From contig CAWIHF010000039.1 of the NCBI GenBank assembly GCA_963835885.1, positions 285,834-349,833 on the forward strand: 64,000 bases of DNA, written 5' to 3'. The notes beneath the pieces were generated by a model, which had not been told where the DNA came from, searched no databases, and saw only the letters and a list, made by a program, of their open reading frames with translations. Positions within the stretch are counted from its first letter, which is position 1; each line of letters begins with the position of its first letter. The stretch is from Roseiarcus sp963835885 (lineage in GTDB: Bacteria; Pseudomonadota; Alphaproteobacteria; Rhizobiales; Beijerinckiaceae). Shown piece by piece: positions 34,032 through 42,988 of the stretch. The position numbers and the translations under genes were made by a program.

Positions 34032-34653
34032 TTGCGACAGGGAAAGCTCAGGAGAGGAGAATGAACATGAAGTTCTGAAACCTTTCATCGCGATCCAGAG
34101 GGTTCAACTCCCTCCCGGTAAAGGTCAGCCAACCAGCCGGAAGCGAGCCTTGCATGGCGTGCGGCGACGCCCGTCGTGAAGCGTAGGCAGCAGGTGCCGA
34201 AGCCGCGTGAGTAGCCTCGAAATTATGATCGCTGGAGCCTTCGCTGTGGGTTGAGCGGGGGCAGCATCGACGACACCGTCAGGGTGAGGATCGTCGGTCC
34301 GGCCGGGGTCTTGGACCGGGGCAAAGGCATGGGATGGATCGCCTGGGAACCTGTGAGATCCCGCCTGCGTCCACGTGAAAGTGTGCCGGCAACGGGGTGG
34401 CCGGCTGACCAAGTGCCCTGGCCCGGATGGGTCCTCCAACCATCTGGGAGCGCCGCCAAGGCGAGCACGAAGAGCGGAGGGATCGCGTGGACCCTGGAAG
34501 CGAAACAGATAAGCGGCCGGGGATGCGCAAGCGGGAAGTCGTAGCGCCTTCATAGTACCGCTGACCGCGGGGAACTGGGCTCACCGGGACCCGTGTAAGG
34601 GAAGGGGGGCGCCACGGGATGAGAGCCGTTGCCGGGAAACACGGGAGGAGACC

Positions 34654-35992
34654 TTGGGCTCCGCGAACCTGTCCACGAAACGACAACGGATAGCCGAACT
34701 GGCGAGGACGAAGGCGGGGACAGCTCTGTCCACGCTTCACCATGTCATCGACCTGGAATGGATGCGAGAGGCGTACCGGCTAACGCGCAAGGATGGAGCA
34801 TCGGGCATCGACGGTGTGACGGCGGCGCAATACGAGGCGAACCTGGAGGCCAACCTTTCGGCTCTCCTGGAGCGCATCAAATCTGGCCGCTATGTCGCTC
34901 CGCCGGTGCGTCGGGTCTACATTCCGAAGGCGGACGGCTCGGAGCGGCCGCTCGGCATTCCGACGTTTGAGGACAAGGTGGCACAGCGAGCGATCGTCAT
35001 GATGCTGGAGCCGATCTATGAGCAGGAGTTTCTGTCCTGCTCATTCGGCTTCCGGCCAGGGCGATCGGCGCATCAGGCCCTGAGTGCGTTGCGTCTGGCC
35101 TTCATGGGTCGACAAGGGCTGCGCTGGGTGTTGGACGTGGACATCTCCAAATACTACGACACGATCCAACATCATCACCTCCGTGCGTTTCTCGACAGGC
35201 GAGTCACGGACGGCGTTATTCGCCGGATGATCGACAAATGGCTGAAGGCAGGCGTGCTCGAACACGGTGTCCTTCAGCGCACGACCGAGGGCACCCCGCA
35301 AGGTGGCGTCGTCTCGCCTCTGCTCGCAAACATCTACCTGCACCATGTGCTGGATGAATGGTTCGAGCGGGACGTGCGCGTGCGCCTCAAAGGGAACAGC
35401 ATCCTCGTGCGGTACGCCGATGACAGCGTGATGGCGTTCGAGAACTCTCGACGACGCCAAGCGGGTCATGGACGTGCTGGGAAGGCGGCTTGCACGGTAC
35501 GGGCTCACGCTCCACCCGGACAAGACGCACCTCGTCGACTTTCGCTTTCATCGGCCGGGGGGCGTATGCCACCCGGATACGGACAGCGTCACGTTCAACT
35601 TCCTCGGCTTCTCCCATATCTGGGCCAAGTCAAAGAAGGGGGTGAACGGGGTGAGGCAAGTGACGGCCAAAGGCCGGTATGCGCGGGCGCTGGCGGCGGT
35701 AAGCGATTGGTGCCGACGCAATCGGCATCGATCCTTGCGCGATCAGCATGCCCATCTGTCCCAGATGATGCGAGGCCACTATGCCTACTACGGCATATCG
35801 GGCAACTCTCGACGCATACGATGGTTCGCCTGCCAGGTCGTGGTGCTGTGGAAAAAATGGCTGGCGCGACGGCATCGTGCAGGAGGCGCGTTCCACTGGG
35901 ACCGCCTCAACGCGATCCTTAAGCGCCATCCGCTTCCACCGGCGCGGATCGTCCACCGCCTTTACGCCAACGCGAGCGAAACTCTCCCGTGA
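34654..35992 (+). pseudogene. ltrA: Reverse transcriptase/maturase of intron 1, single frame break
   Basis: This is the group II intron-encoded protein. RT motifs are visible in order: KDGASGIDGVT, PKADGSERPLGIPTFEDK, FGFRPGRSAHQAL, LDVDISKYYDTI, TPQGGVVSPLLANIYLH and the catalytic RYADD. Just after the YADD box, near 35448, the frame shifts and continues as DDAKRVMDVLGRRLARYGLT, NFLGFSHIW and the maturase X-domain region (HLSQMMRGHYAYYG). The stop lies one base before the outer domain V. A DNA endonuclease domain is not apparent. Confidence 0.87.
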
Positions 35993-35993
35993 A

Positions 35994-36007
35994 GAACCGG
36001 ATGCGGG
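35994..36007 (+). ncRNA. Domain V of intron 1, first piece
   Basis: GAACCGGATGCGGG is the 5' strand of the catalytic hairpin. Intron 2 (starting GTGCG) follows directly. Confidence 0.8.
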
Positions 36008-36425
36008 GTGCGAGAGGAAAGCTGGAGTGAGCTTGCCAGTGAAAGTCTGGTCCGTTCAAAGCCGAGCAGGCAGGACGGGAGCAAGTCTTGCGGGCGTCGC
36101 GGCGACGCGGGGTCTGAAGCGTAGACAGCGGTTGGACGGGGTGTGGAATTGACTCCCGAAATCGGCATGTTGCGGAGGCAGAGCTGGCGCCCGCACCAGC
36201 GAAAGCCGCACATCCTATCTCGCCATGCGAGAGATTGGATGCTCCGCCGGGGGCTTGGACCACGTCACGGCCAAAAGGCCCATTCCGGAACCTATGAGAC
36301 CCATCAGCATCCGCCGGCGGTCTCCGGCGGGGGCGGCGAGCGAGGGACGACCATAGTTCGCCGCACCGCGGATGGGAGTCGGACCGCTCCATACTATCGA
36401 TGAAGTCGCCGAAGGAAACGAGGCG

Positions 36426-37796
36426 ATGGAGAAAAGGGAGCGGCAGGAAGGGATCACGACGGGGCAGGCGAAGGGCCGGACACAGCGCTGGCAATCCTTG
36501 CAGCCGAACCTCGCACGTGTGAACGAGGCGGCCAGACGTTCTGGCCAGACCCGGTTCACGGCGCTGCTGCATCACATCGACGTCGGGGCGCTCGAACGGG
36601 CGTTCCAGCGGCAGAGACGTGCGGCCAGTCCAGGCGTCGATCGGGTGACGGTGGAGGACTACGAGCGGAATTTGGAGGCCAATCTCCAGCGTCTGCACAA
36701 AAGGGTCCACAGCGGGCAGTACTGGCCCAAGCCGGTTCGCCGCACCTACATCCCGAAAGCTGACGGCAATCTGCGTCCGCTCGGCATTCCGACACTGGAG
36801 GACAAGATCGTCCAGGGCGCGGTGGCCGAGGTGCTGAATGCCGTCTACGAGGCCGACTTTGTGGGATTCAGCCACGGCTTTCGTCCTGGCCGAAGTCCGC
36901 ATTCGGCCTTGGCAGCCCTGGACAAGGCCTTGATGACGCAACGCGTGAACTTCGTGCTCGATGTCGACATCCGCACCTTCTTCGATTCCGTCGACCACGG
37001 ATGGCTGATGCGGATGCTGGCGCACAGGATCGCCAACTCTCGGGTGCTTCGCTTGATCGAGCGATGGCTTGCGGCCGGTGTCCTCGAGAGCGGCCAATGG
37101 AGAGCGGTGGAGGCAGGCACGCCGCAAGGATCGGGGATCAGCCCGATCCTCGCCAATGTGTTCCTCCACTACGTCGTCGACCTCTGGGTCCAGCAGTGGC
37201 GAAGACGCCGGGCAGCCGGGCAGGTGATCGTCTGCAGGTACGCGGACGATATGGTCCTCGGCTGCGAGTTCGAGACGGATGGGAAGCAACTCCTCGCGGA
37301 CCTCAAGGACAGGCTGGCGCAGTTCGGCCTGTCGCTCCACGAGGGCAAGACCCGGCTGATCGAGTTCGGGCGGTTTGCCGCCTGCAACCGAGCGGCCGCC
37401 GGGCAGCGACGCCCGGAGACCTTCGACTTTCTGGGCTTCACGCACTACTGCGGCAAAACCAGACGGAACAAGTTCATGGTCAAGCGGAAGACGCAGGCCA
37501 AGCGCCTGGTCCGAAAGCTGAAGGCAATCCGAGACGAGATGCAGCGCCGCATGCATGCTCCCGTGCGGGAGCAGCACCGGTGGCTGCGTCAAGTGCTGAA
37601 CGGTCACTATCAGTACTTCGGCGTGATCTTCAACTATCGATCATTGCGCGTGTTCAAGGACTGCGTCGTCAGGCTATGGCGCAAGGCGCTCGGCAAACGC
37701 AGCCAAAAGGGCCGCATGAACTGGGTGACCTACCGCCAACTCCTGAAGACCTTCCCCCTACCGGAACCGGCGATCCATCAGGCATGGCGGCAATGA
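36426..37796 (+). CDS. ltrA: Group II intron reverse transcriptase/maturase (intron 2), intact
   Basis: The 456-residue product has all RT blocks: GVDRVTVEDYERN, PKADGNLRPLGIPTLEDK, HGFRPGRSPHSAL, LDVDIRTFFDSV, TPQGSGISPILANVFLHYV, the catalytic CRYADDMVLG, GLSLHEGKTRLIEFG and FLGFTHYCGKTRR. A maturase-like domain follows (WLRQVLNGHYQYFG). It binds the unspliced intron RNA, helps folding and drives retrohoming. No HNH endonuclease motif is seen. It is the only one of the three intron proteins without a frame break, so it could act on its own intron. Confidence 0.95.
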   Translation: MEKRERQEGITTGQAKGRTQRWQSLQPNLARVNEAARRSGQTRFTALLHHIDVGALERAFQRQRRAASPGVDRVTVEDYERNLEANLQRLHKRVHSGQYWPKPVRRTYIPKADGNLRPLGIPTLEDKIVQGAVAEVLNAVYEADFVGFSHGFRPGRSPHSALAALDKALMTQRVNFVLDVDIRTFFDSVDHGWLMRMLAHRIANSRVLRLIERWLAAGVLESGQWRAVEAGTPQGSGISPILANVFLHYVVDLWVQQWRRRRAAGQVIVCRYADDMVLGCEFETDGKQLLADLKDRLAQFGLSLHEGKTRLIEFGRFAACNRAAAGQRRPETFDFLGFTHYCGKTRRNKFMVKRKTQAKRLVRKLKAIRDEMQRRMHAPVREQHRWLRQVLNGHYQYFGVIFNYRSLRVFKDCVVRLWRKALGKRSQKGRMNWVTYRQLLKTFPLPEPAIHQAWRQ

Positions 37797-37822
37797 TCGA
37801 CTCGCCTCGGGTCCTTTCTGAA

Positions 37823-37855
37823 GAGCCCACTGCGGTAACGCCGCACGGTGGGATC
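37823..37855 (+). ncRNA. Domain V of intron 2
   Basis: A 33-nt hairpin begins GAGCCCACTGCGG and ends CGCACGGTGGGATC. The outer stem pairs GAGCCCAC with GTGGGATC, the inner stem TGCGG with CCGCA, and the CG bulge is present. The AGC-type catalytic triad is replaced by the related start GAGC. Confidence 0.88.
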
Positions 37856-37893
37856 TGTGGGGGCGAAAGCCAGCAATGGCTGAGCTACCCGAC

Positions 37894-37909
37894 AAACCTG
37901 CACGTCCGG
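37894..37909 (+). ncRNA. Domain V of intron 1, middle piece between introns 2 and 3
   Basis: AAACCTGCACGTCCGG supplies the loop and most of the 3' strand of the outer domain V, including the CG bulge. It is all that separates introns 2 and 3. Confidence 0.82.
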
Positions 37910-38426
37910 GTGTGTGTCCAGCGAAGGCTGGCATGTTCAGCAGGAGAAAGGCCTGCCGGGGCAAGAGTCAGGAGCCCCGTAGTTTGGATAGCAGGGTGGC
38001 GGGAAACCAAAACTCTGAAGCCTATCGACAACGTCTCCCTCGGGAAGACGACGAGTCACCGGGCCGTAACGAACAGTGAACGTAAAAGTGGCCTCGAAAG
38101 TGCGTAGCCCCGAAGACCGAGCCCTCAACCGGAGGGCGAAGGCAGCATGGGGAGCCGAAATCTGACCGATGCGGCTCCTTCACTTCGGCGGGGTGGAAGC
38201 GACAGCACGGTGGCAAGGGCATGCCGAGCAACTGGAGAAGCCCTCCTCGTCCCGGCGCGAAATCGCCGGAGCAGGATCGATCGTATAACCGGCTCAACCG
38301 GGAAGTCGATCGAAGGCGAGAGGGTGACGGATGGGTTCGTAGTAGCGTTGAGGCGGGGTAACGCCCGTGGAGCGAAGGAGCCCTGCTGTTTGTCAAGTCT
38401 CCGACCACAAGGAAGGCAAGGACGAG

Positions 38427-39729
38427 ATGACAAAGGCGTCCATCGATTTGCAGGACCTGAGGCGGAGAATATACGTCAAGGCGAAGGCCGAGACGTCCTG
38501 GAAGTTCTGGGGATTGTACGTCCATGTCTGCAAGCTGGAAACGCTACGCGAGGCGTATGCGCTGGCCAAAGAGAACAATGGGGCTCCGGGAAGTGACGGG
38601 GTCACCTTCGAGGCTATCGAAGCGCAGGGCGTAGAGGCTTTCCTCGAGCAGATTGCGGACGAACTGGTCGGGCGCTGCTATACGCCATTGCCGGCCCGGA
38701 GGCAGGAAATCCCGAAGGATGGCGGCAAGGTCCGCGTCCTTTCAATTCCTGCGATCCGCGACCGGGTGGTGCAGGGGGCGCTCAAGCTCATATTGGAACC
38801 GATCTTCGAGGCGGACTTCCAACCGGGGTCGTTCGGATACCGACCGCAACGGACAGCTCATGAAGCAGTAGACCGGGTGGCGCGAGCAATCGTTCAGCAC
38901 CAGACGCGCGTCATCGACATCGACTTGCGCAGCTATTTCGACAATGTCCGGCACGATCGGCTGTTGGCGAAAGTAGCCGAGCGCGTGGACGATGCCGACG
39001 TGATGCACCTGCTGAAGGTCATGCTCAAAGCCGGCGGGAAACAGGGCGTTCCGCAAGGCGGGGTGATTTCGCCGCTGCTCAGCAACATCTACCTCACCGA
39101 GGTTGACAGGATGCTGGAGCGGGCGAAGGAGGCCACGCGCTACGGCAAGTACACCTCCGTCGAATACGCGGAATTCGCTGACGATCTGGTGATCTTGATC
39201 GACGCCCACCCGCGACATGACTGGCTGATGGCGGCGGTGGAGAAACGGCTGCGGGAGGAACTGGCCGAGCTGCAGGTCGAAATCAACGAAGAAAAGAGTC
39301 GAAATCGTGGACCTCCGCCGCGGCGAGAGCTTCGGCTTTCTGGGGTTCGACTTCCGCCGAGTGCGTAGCCTGCGGGGCGCATGGCGCGCCCACTACACGC
39401 CCAAGCTCAAAAAGCGGACGGCGCTGCTACGCAAGCTCAAGGATGTGTTCCGCCGCCACCAATCGCAACCGGTTGATCGGGTCGTAAAGTTGATCAACCC
39501 GGTGCTGCACGGTTGGGTGAACTACTTTGCGGTGGGACACGCCAGCGAGTGCTTCGGCTTCGTGAAAGACTGGGTGGAACAGAAGATCAGGCGCCATTTG
39601 ATGCGAGCCCGGAACCGAAAGGGCTTCGGCTGGACGCAGTGGAGTAGGGGATGGCTGTACCAAACTCTGAAGCTGTTTAATGGCTACCGAGTGGTTCGAC
39701 CAACGCCGAAAGCCGCTCCGGCAGGATAG
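38427..39729 (+). pseudogene. ltrA: Group II intron reverse transcriptase/maturase of intron 3, single frame break
   Basis: The protein starts MTKASIDLQDLRRRIYVKAK and belongs to a different intron-protein lineage from introns 1 and 2. RT blocks are NNGAPGSDGVTFE, IPAIRDRVVQGALKLILEPI, FGYRPQRTAHEAV, IDIDLRSYFDNV, VPQGGVISPLLSNIYL and the catalytic box EFADDLVIL (FADD rather than YADD). The frame breaks near 39303, after NEEKSR, by one extra A. It continues as IVDLRRGESFGFLGFDFRR and the C-terminal NPVLHGWVNYFAVGHAS. Confidence 0.87.
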
Positions 39730-39761
39730 GTCCCATAATCCTTGAGGCGAAGCAAACAGGA

Positions 39762-39794
39762 GAGCGCAGTGCGGGAAATCCGCATGCTGCGTTC
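39762..39794 (+). ncRNA. Domain V of intron 3
   Basis: A 33-nt hairpin: GAGCGCAG pairs with CTGCGTTC, TGCGG-GAAA-TCCGCA forms the inner stem and GAAA loop, and TG is the bulge. It is identical in length to the domain V of introns 1 and 2. Confidence 0.88.
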
Positions 39795-39954
39795 GACGAG
39801 GCGGAGGCTGGAAACGTGGCATGGCCGAGATGGTGTGACACTCGCAGACGAAAGAGCGAGCCAACAGGGAACACAAACTTCGGCCTAAACCGGCGCGCCA
39901 GTCCCCGACCCTACCTGTGAGGGGTGGGGATGGCGACATCCCCACCTACTCGGC

Positions 39955-40234
39955 AGTGGACGAAGCCCGCCCCGTAGCCGGCGTCGGGGTCGAACACGGT
40001 GAAGGCGTAGCTCTTCGTCCCTGCCGGCGGGTTCGACCAGGCGAGTTCCGGCGAGACGTTGTCGCCCTTGCAGTTCGGCCCGCGCGAGGGGACGTCACCG
40101 ACCTTTTTCGCCAGCATCTCGCCGTCCTTGAAGCTGGTGGAGGAGAGGGTGAACACGTCGGCCGCGTCGGCGTGCGCCGCGACCGCCACGAAAGCAGCCG
40201 TCAGGAGAAGGGCCGTCATTCGTTTCAGGGTCAT
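39955..40234 (-). pseudogene. 5' part of an intron-split YbhB/PEBP-family gene
   Basis: From the ATG at 40234 this encodes a signal peptide (MTALLLTAAFVAVAAHADAA region), then FTLSSTSFKDGEML, GPNCKGDNVSPELAWSNPP and FDPDAGYGAGFVH, the ligand-binding DPD motif of PEBP proteins. It ends at the intron boundary at 39955. Rejoined with 34031-33742 the protein has 189 residues, a normal length for a periplasmic YbhB-like protein. Confidence 0.88.
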
Positions 40235-40381
40235 TGGGGCCGGCTCCATCGATGGGCGAACCGATCATCCCGGCCTCGGCGCGGGGCTGTCAACTCAACA
40301 TCGAGCGAGCCGCCGGGCGATTGCCAAAGCCCAGGCTTTCGGCGAACTTGCGAAGCGCGGCAAGCGAACTGGGGGGTGAGG

Positions 40382-40783
40382 GTGAGGACAGCGATCAAGC
40401 GCCTGCCGCTCGTCGGTCTCCTGCTTGCGGCCTGCGCCGAGAAGCCGGAAGTCGACCAGATCGCCCAAACGGCGATGATCGGGCTTGCCAAGCGCGACAT
40501 TCTCGCCTGCCTCGGCGAGCCTGTCCGCCGCCAGGCGGTCGCCGAGGCGACCGAGATCTGGACTTATCCTGTCGGCGTGACGACGACGCATACGCCGCCC
40601 TGGGGCGCGGGTCTCAACCTCGCCGCGTCGCGGCCTTCCCTGCCTTGTGACGTCCGGCTGGTGATGACCAACGCGCATGTCAGCCAGGTGACCTACGCCT
40701 TGCCCGACGGACGCGCGCTCCCCTCCGGCCGGCAGTGCTCGTTTCTGGTCCAGGCCTGCGCGCTTAGGCGCGAGCAGCTCTAG
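40382..40783 (+). CDS. Putative lipoprotein (BamE/SmpA-like fold possible)
   Basis: The 133-residue product has a lipoprotein signal (LPLVGLLLAAC) near residue 9-19. A following stretch (IGLAKRDILACLGEPVRR) resembles the repeated G-x-x-x-x-x-V-L-x-x-L-G-x-P pattern of SmpA/BamE-like outer-membrane lipoproteins. Four further Cys lie in the C-terminal half. The start is a GTG at 40382 after a G-rich site; a GTG two codons upstream is equally possible. Function unproven. Confidence 0.6.
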   Translation: MRTAIKRLPLVGLLLAACAEKPEVDQIAQTAMIGLAKRDILACLGEPVRRQAVAEATEIWTYPVGVTTTHTPPWGAGLNLAASRPSLPCDVRLVMTNAHVSQVTYALPDGRALPSGRQCSFLVQACALRREQL

Positions 40784-40790
40784 GCGCTCG

Positions 40791-41477
40791 ATGTCGCGGG
40801 CCGAACGGCTTCTCGAACTGATGCAGGCGCTCCGCCGGCGGCGGGCCCCGGTCGCGGGCGCGGCGCTCGCCGAGGAACTCGGCGTGTCGCTGCGCACGCT
40901 CTACCGCGACATCGGCTCGCTTCAGGCGCAGGGGGCGGCGATCGAGGGGGAGGCGGGCTTCGGATATGTTCTGAAGCCCGGCTTTACGCTGCCGCCGCTG
41001 ATGTTCAGCCTCGAGGAGGTCGAGGCGCTGGCGCTCGGCGCGCGCTGGGTCGAGGGCCACGCCGACGAAGGCCTGGCCAAAGCGGCGCGCGACGCGCTGG
41101 CAAAAATCGGCGCCGTTCTGCCGCCCGAGCGAGCCGCCGTGCTCGACTGGCCGACCCTGCTCGCGGGCGCCGGCCGGACCGGGGAAACAGAGGCCGTCGC
41201 GCTGCCGGTGGTGCGCAAGGCGATGGGGAGCGAGCGCAAGCTCGCCTTCGCCTATGCCGACAAACACGGTCGCGGCTCGAACCGGGTTGTCTGGCCGGTC
41301 GCGGTCGGGTTTTTCGACGAGGTCCGCATGCTCGCCGCCTGGTGCGAGACGCGCCAGGCGTTCCGCCATTTCCGCCTCGACCGGATGGCCTCGGTGGCCG
41401 TCGTCGACGAGCGCCTCCCGAAGGCGCGCCGAGCGCTGCTAAAGGACTGGCGGCGGGCGGAAGGCTTCGAGGGGTAA
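40791..41477 (+). CDS. YafY-type transcriptional regulator with WYL domain
   Basis: The 228-residue product has an N-terminal DeoR-like helix-turn-helix (GAALAEELGVSLRTLYRDI, about 22-45) and a WYL domain (KLAFAYADKHGRGSNRVVWP, about 145-210) thought to sense small ligands or nucleic acid. It starts 7 nt after the lipoprotein gene. The target genes are not evident. Confidence 0.87.
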   Translation: MSRAERLLELMQALRRRRAPVAGAALAEELGVSLRTLYRDIGSLQAQGAAIEGEAGFGYVLKPGFTLPPLMFSLEEVEALALGARWVEGHADEGLAKAARDALAKIGAVLPPERAAVLDWPTLLAGAGRTGETEAVALPVVRKAMGSERKLAFAYADKHGRGSNRVVWPVAVGFFDEVRMLAAWCETRQAFRHFRLDRMASVAVVDERLPKARRALLKDWRRAEGFEG

Positions 41478-41668
41478 GGCAAAGCCGGCCTGATTGCCTC
41501 AGAGCCGTAAGAGCAGAATTCAAATGGCTGTTCGAGACGTGAGGAAACGGTTCGCCGGACGAAACTCCCTCAGCAGTATCGCGGCGAGGAAGATCGTTCT
41601 CAAACGCCTGCGTTGAGTCTATGACGGGCGTTCGCCGGCACGAGGTTCAAGACGGGAGGAAGCCCAAG

Positions 41669-42535
41669 ATGACCATCATTCGTGGGGGCCTCATTCAGAT
41701 GAGCCTCAAGGCGCCGACGGAGAAATCGCCCCAGGAGATCGCCAGAGCGATGCTCGAGGCGCACGTTCCCCTGATCGAAAAGGCCGGTCAGGCGGGCGTG
41801 CAGATCCTCTGCTTCCAGGAGGTGTTCAACCAGCCCTACTTCTGCCCGAGCCAGGACGCGAAATGGTACGCCGCCGCCGAGCGCATCCCAGAAGGGCCCA
41901 CGGTCAAGCGGATGCAGGAGTTCGCCAAGCAATACAAAATGGTGATCGTCGTCCCGATCTACGAAGAGGCGATGACCGGGGTCTATTACAACGCCGCCGC
42001 CGTGATCGACGCAGACGGAAGCTACCTGGGCAAATACCGCAAGACCCACATTCCCCATGTCGCCGGTTTCTGGGAGAAGTTCTTCTTCAAGCCCGGCGCG
42101 TCCGCCTATCCGGTGTTTGACACCCGCTACTGCAGGCTCGGCGTCTATATCTGCTACGACCGCCATTTTCCGGAAGGGTGGCGGGCGCTGGCGCTGAACG
42201 GGGCCGAATATATCGTCAATCCTTCGGCGACGGTGGCGGGCCTGTCCGAATATCTTTGGAAGCTCGAGCAGCCCGCCGCCGCCGTGGCGAACGGCGTCTA
42301 TATCGGCGCGATCAACCGGGTCGGCGCGGAGGCGCCATGGAACATCGGCGAGTTCTACGGGCAGAGCTATTTCGTCAATCCGCGCGGGCAGATCGAGGCC
42401 ATCGCCAGCCGCGACAAGGACGAGCTCCTCGTCCACGACATGGATTTCGACAAGGTGCGGGAGGTGAGGAACCTCTGGCAGTTCTTCCGCGACCGCCGAC
42501 CCGAGACTTACGGAGTTCTGACGGAGATTGGGTGA
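41669..42535 (+). CDS. Carbon-nitrogen hydrolase (beta-ureidopropionase / N-carbamoylputrescine amidase type)
   Basis: The 288-residue product belongs to the nitrilase superfamily. The catalytic triad is visible: Glu in LCFQEVFNQPYF, Lys in KYRKTHIP and Cys in YICYDRHFPEGW. Close motifs (FNQPYFC, HVAGFWEKFFF) fit enzymes that hydrolyse N-carbamoyl beta-alanine or N-carbamoylputrescine; the exact substrate is not settled. The ATG at 41669 has GGGAGG about 10 nt upstream. No pyrimidine-degradation genes adjoin it. Confidence 0.9.
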   Translation: MTIIRGGLIQMSLKAPTEKSPQEIARAMLEAHVPLIEKAGQAGVQILCFQEVFNQPYFCPSQDAKWYAAAERIPEGPTVKRMQEFAKQYKMVIVVPIYEEAMTGVYYNAAAVIDADGSYLGKYRKTHIPHVAGFWEKFFFKPGASAYPVFDTRYCRLGVYICYDRHFPEGWRALALNGAEYIVNPSATVAGLSEYLWKLEQPAAAVANGVYIGAINRVGAEAPWNIGEFYGQSYFVNPRGQIEAIASRDKDELLVHDMDFDKVREVRNLWQFFRDRRPETYGVLTEIG

Positions 42536-42658
42536 GCGGACTGATCCCGTCGTCCTCTTGATCACCATAAGCTTTTCCATTCGGAATTCACGCCTTCGCA
42601 GGGATTCTCGGGTAGAGAAAGGAAAGCGATTTGGGGGCGAGAGGCGGGACCTGCGCGC

Positions 42659-42988
42659 ATGTCGCACTGGCCGTTGCTGCAGTCGATCCAGAATTTGGAC
42701 GGCTTTGAGTTCACCCTCTTTGTTCTGTGGTCGATTGTCGTCTTCCTCGGGATCGGCTTCGGGACCGACTACATCGTCGGCCGCAAGGGCATGGGTCCCT
42801 ACTGGAACGCCGCATATGCAATGCTCGGCTGTTACCTGGGACTTTGCGTGCACGATTGGTGGTTTCTGTCGTTTCCGGCCTATGAGCCGGAGTTGATGAT
42901 CTCCATGGTCATGGCTGGTCTGGTGACGACCCTCCTCGCCGCGACCGCAATCGCACTGAGATCATCGACGCCGGATCGGTCCAGCTGA
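42659..42988 (+). CDS. Hypothetical membrane protein
   Basis: The 109-residue product has three hydrophobic segments (about 20-38, 50-72 and 80-98) and conserved-looking VHDWWFLSFPAYEPE between them. The ATG at 42659 is preceded by GAGGCGGGA. I do not recognise a family. Confidence 0.6.
   Translation: MSHWPLLQSIQNLDGFEFTLFVLWSIVVFLGIGFGTDYIVGRKGMGPYWNAAYAMLGCYLGLCVHDWWFLSFPAYEPELMISMVMAGLVTTLLAATAIALRSSTPDRSS

Larger units (their letters stand above)
36008..37893 (+). mobile_element. Inner group II intron (intron 2), intact
   Basis: It starts with the consensus GTGCGAGAGGAAAGC and ends GAGCTACCCGAC, with a likely branch-point A 7 nt from the 3' end. It contains its own intact reverse transcriptase and a 33-nt domain V at 37823-37855. 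At 1886 bp it is a normal full-length intron. It sits in the terminal-loop region of the domain V of intron 1 and in the same orientation. Confidence 0.87.
37910..39878 (+). mobile_element. Inner group II intron (intron 3)
   Basis: It starts GTGTGTGTCCAGCGAAGG (consensus GTGYG) and ends ACACAAAC, followed by TTC that completes the outer domain V. At 1969 bp it carries its own reverse transcriptase (frame-broken) and a 33-nt domain V at 39762-39794. Orientation is the same as introns 1 and 2. Confidence 0.83.
34032..39954 (+). mobile_element. Outer group II intron (intron 1), interrupted twice in domain V by introns 2 and 3
   Basis: The boundaries are fixed by the ybhB reading frame. The 5' end reads TTGCGACAGGGAAAG (usual start GTGCG). 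The 3' end reads CTACTCGGC, matching the CTACCCGAC end of intron 2, with the likely branch-point A 7 nt from the end and a preceding hairpin GGTGGGGATG-GCGA-CATCCCCACC. Domain V is in three pieces: 35994-36007 (GAACCGGATGCGGG), 37894-37909 (AAACCTGCACGTCCGG) and 39879-39881 (TTC). Joined, they give a 33-nt hairpin with paired GAACCGGA/TCCGGTTC ends. The intron itself is about 2.07 kb without the two inserts. It lies antisense to ybhB, so splicing cannot rescue the ybhB mRNA. Confidence 0.85.

Noticed and set aside
34095..34115. tRNA-like TpsiC arm sequence GGGTTCAACTCCC
   Set aside because: No acceptor stem or anticodon arm can be drawn around it, and it lies in the 5' structured part of group II intron 1.
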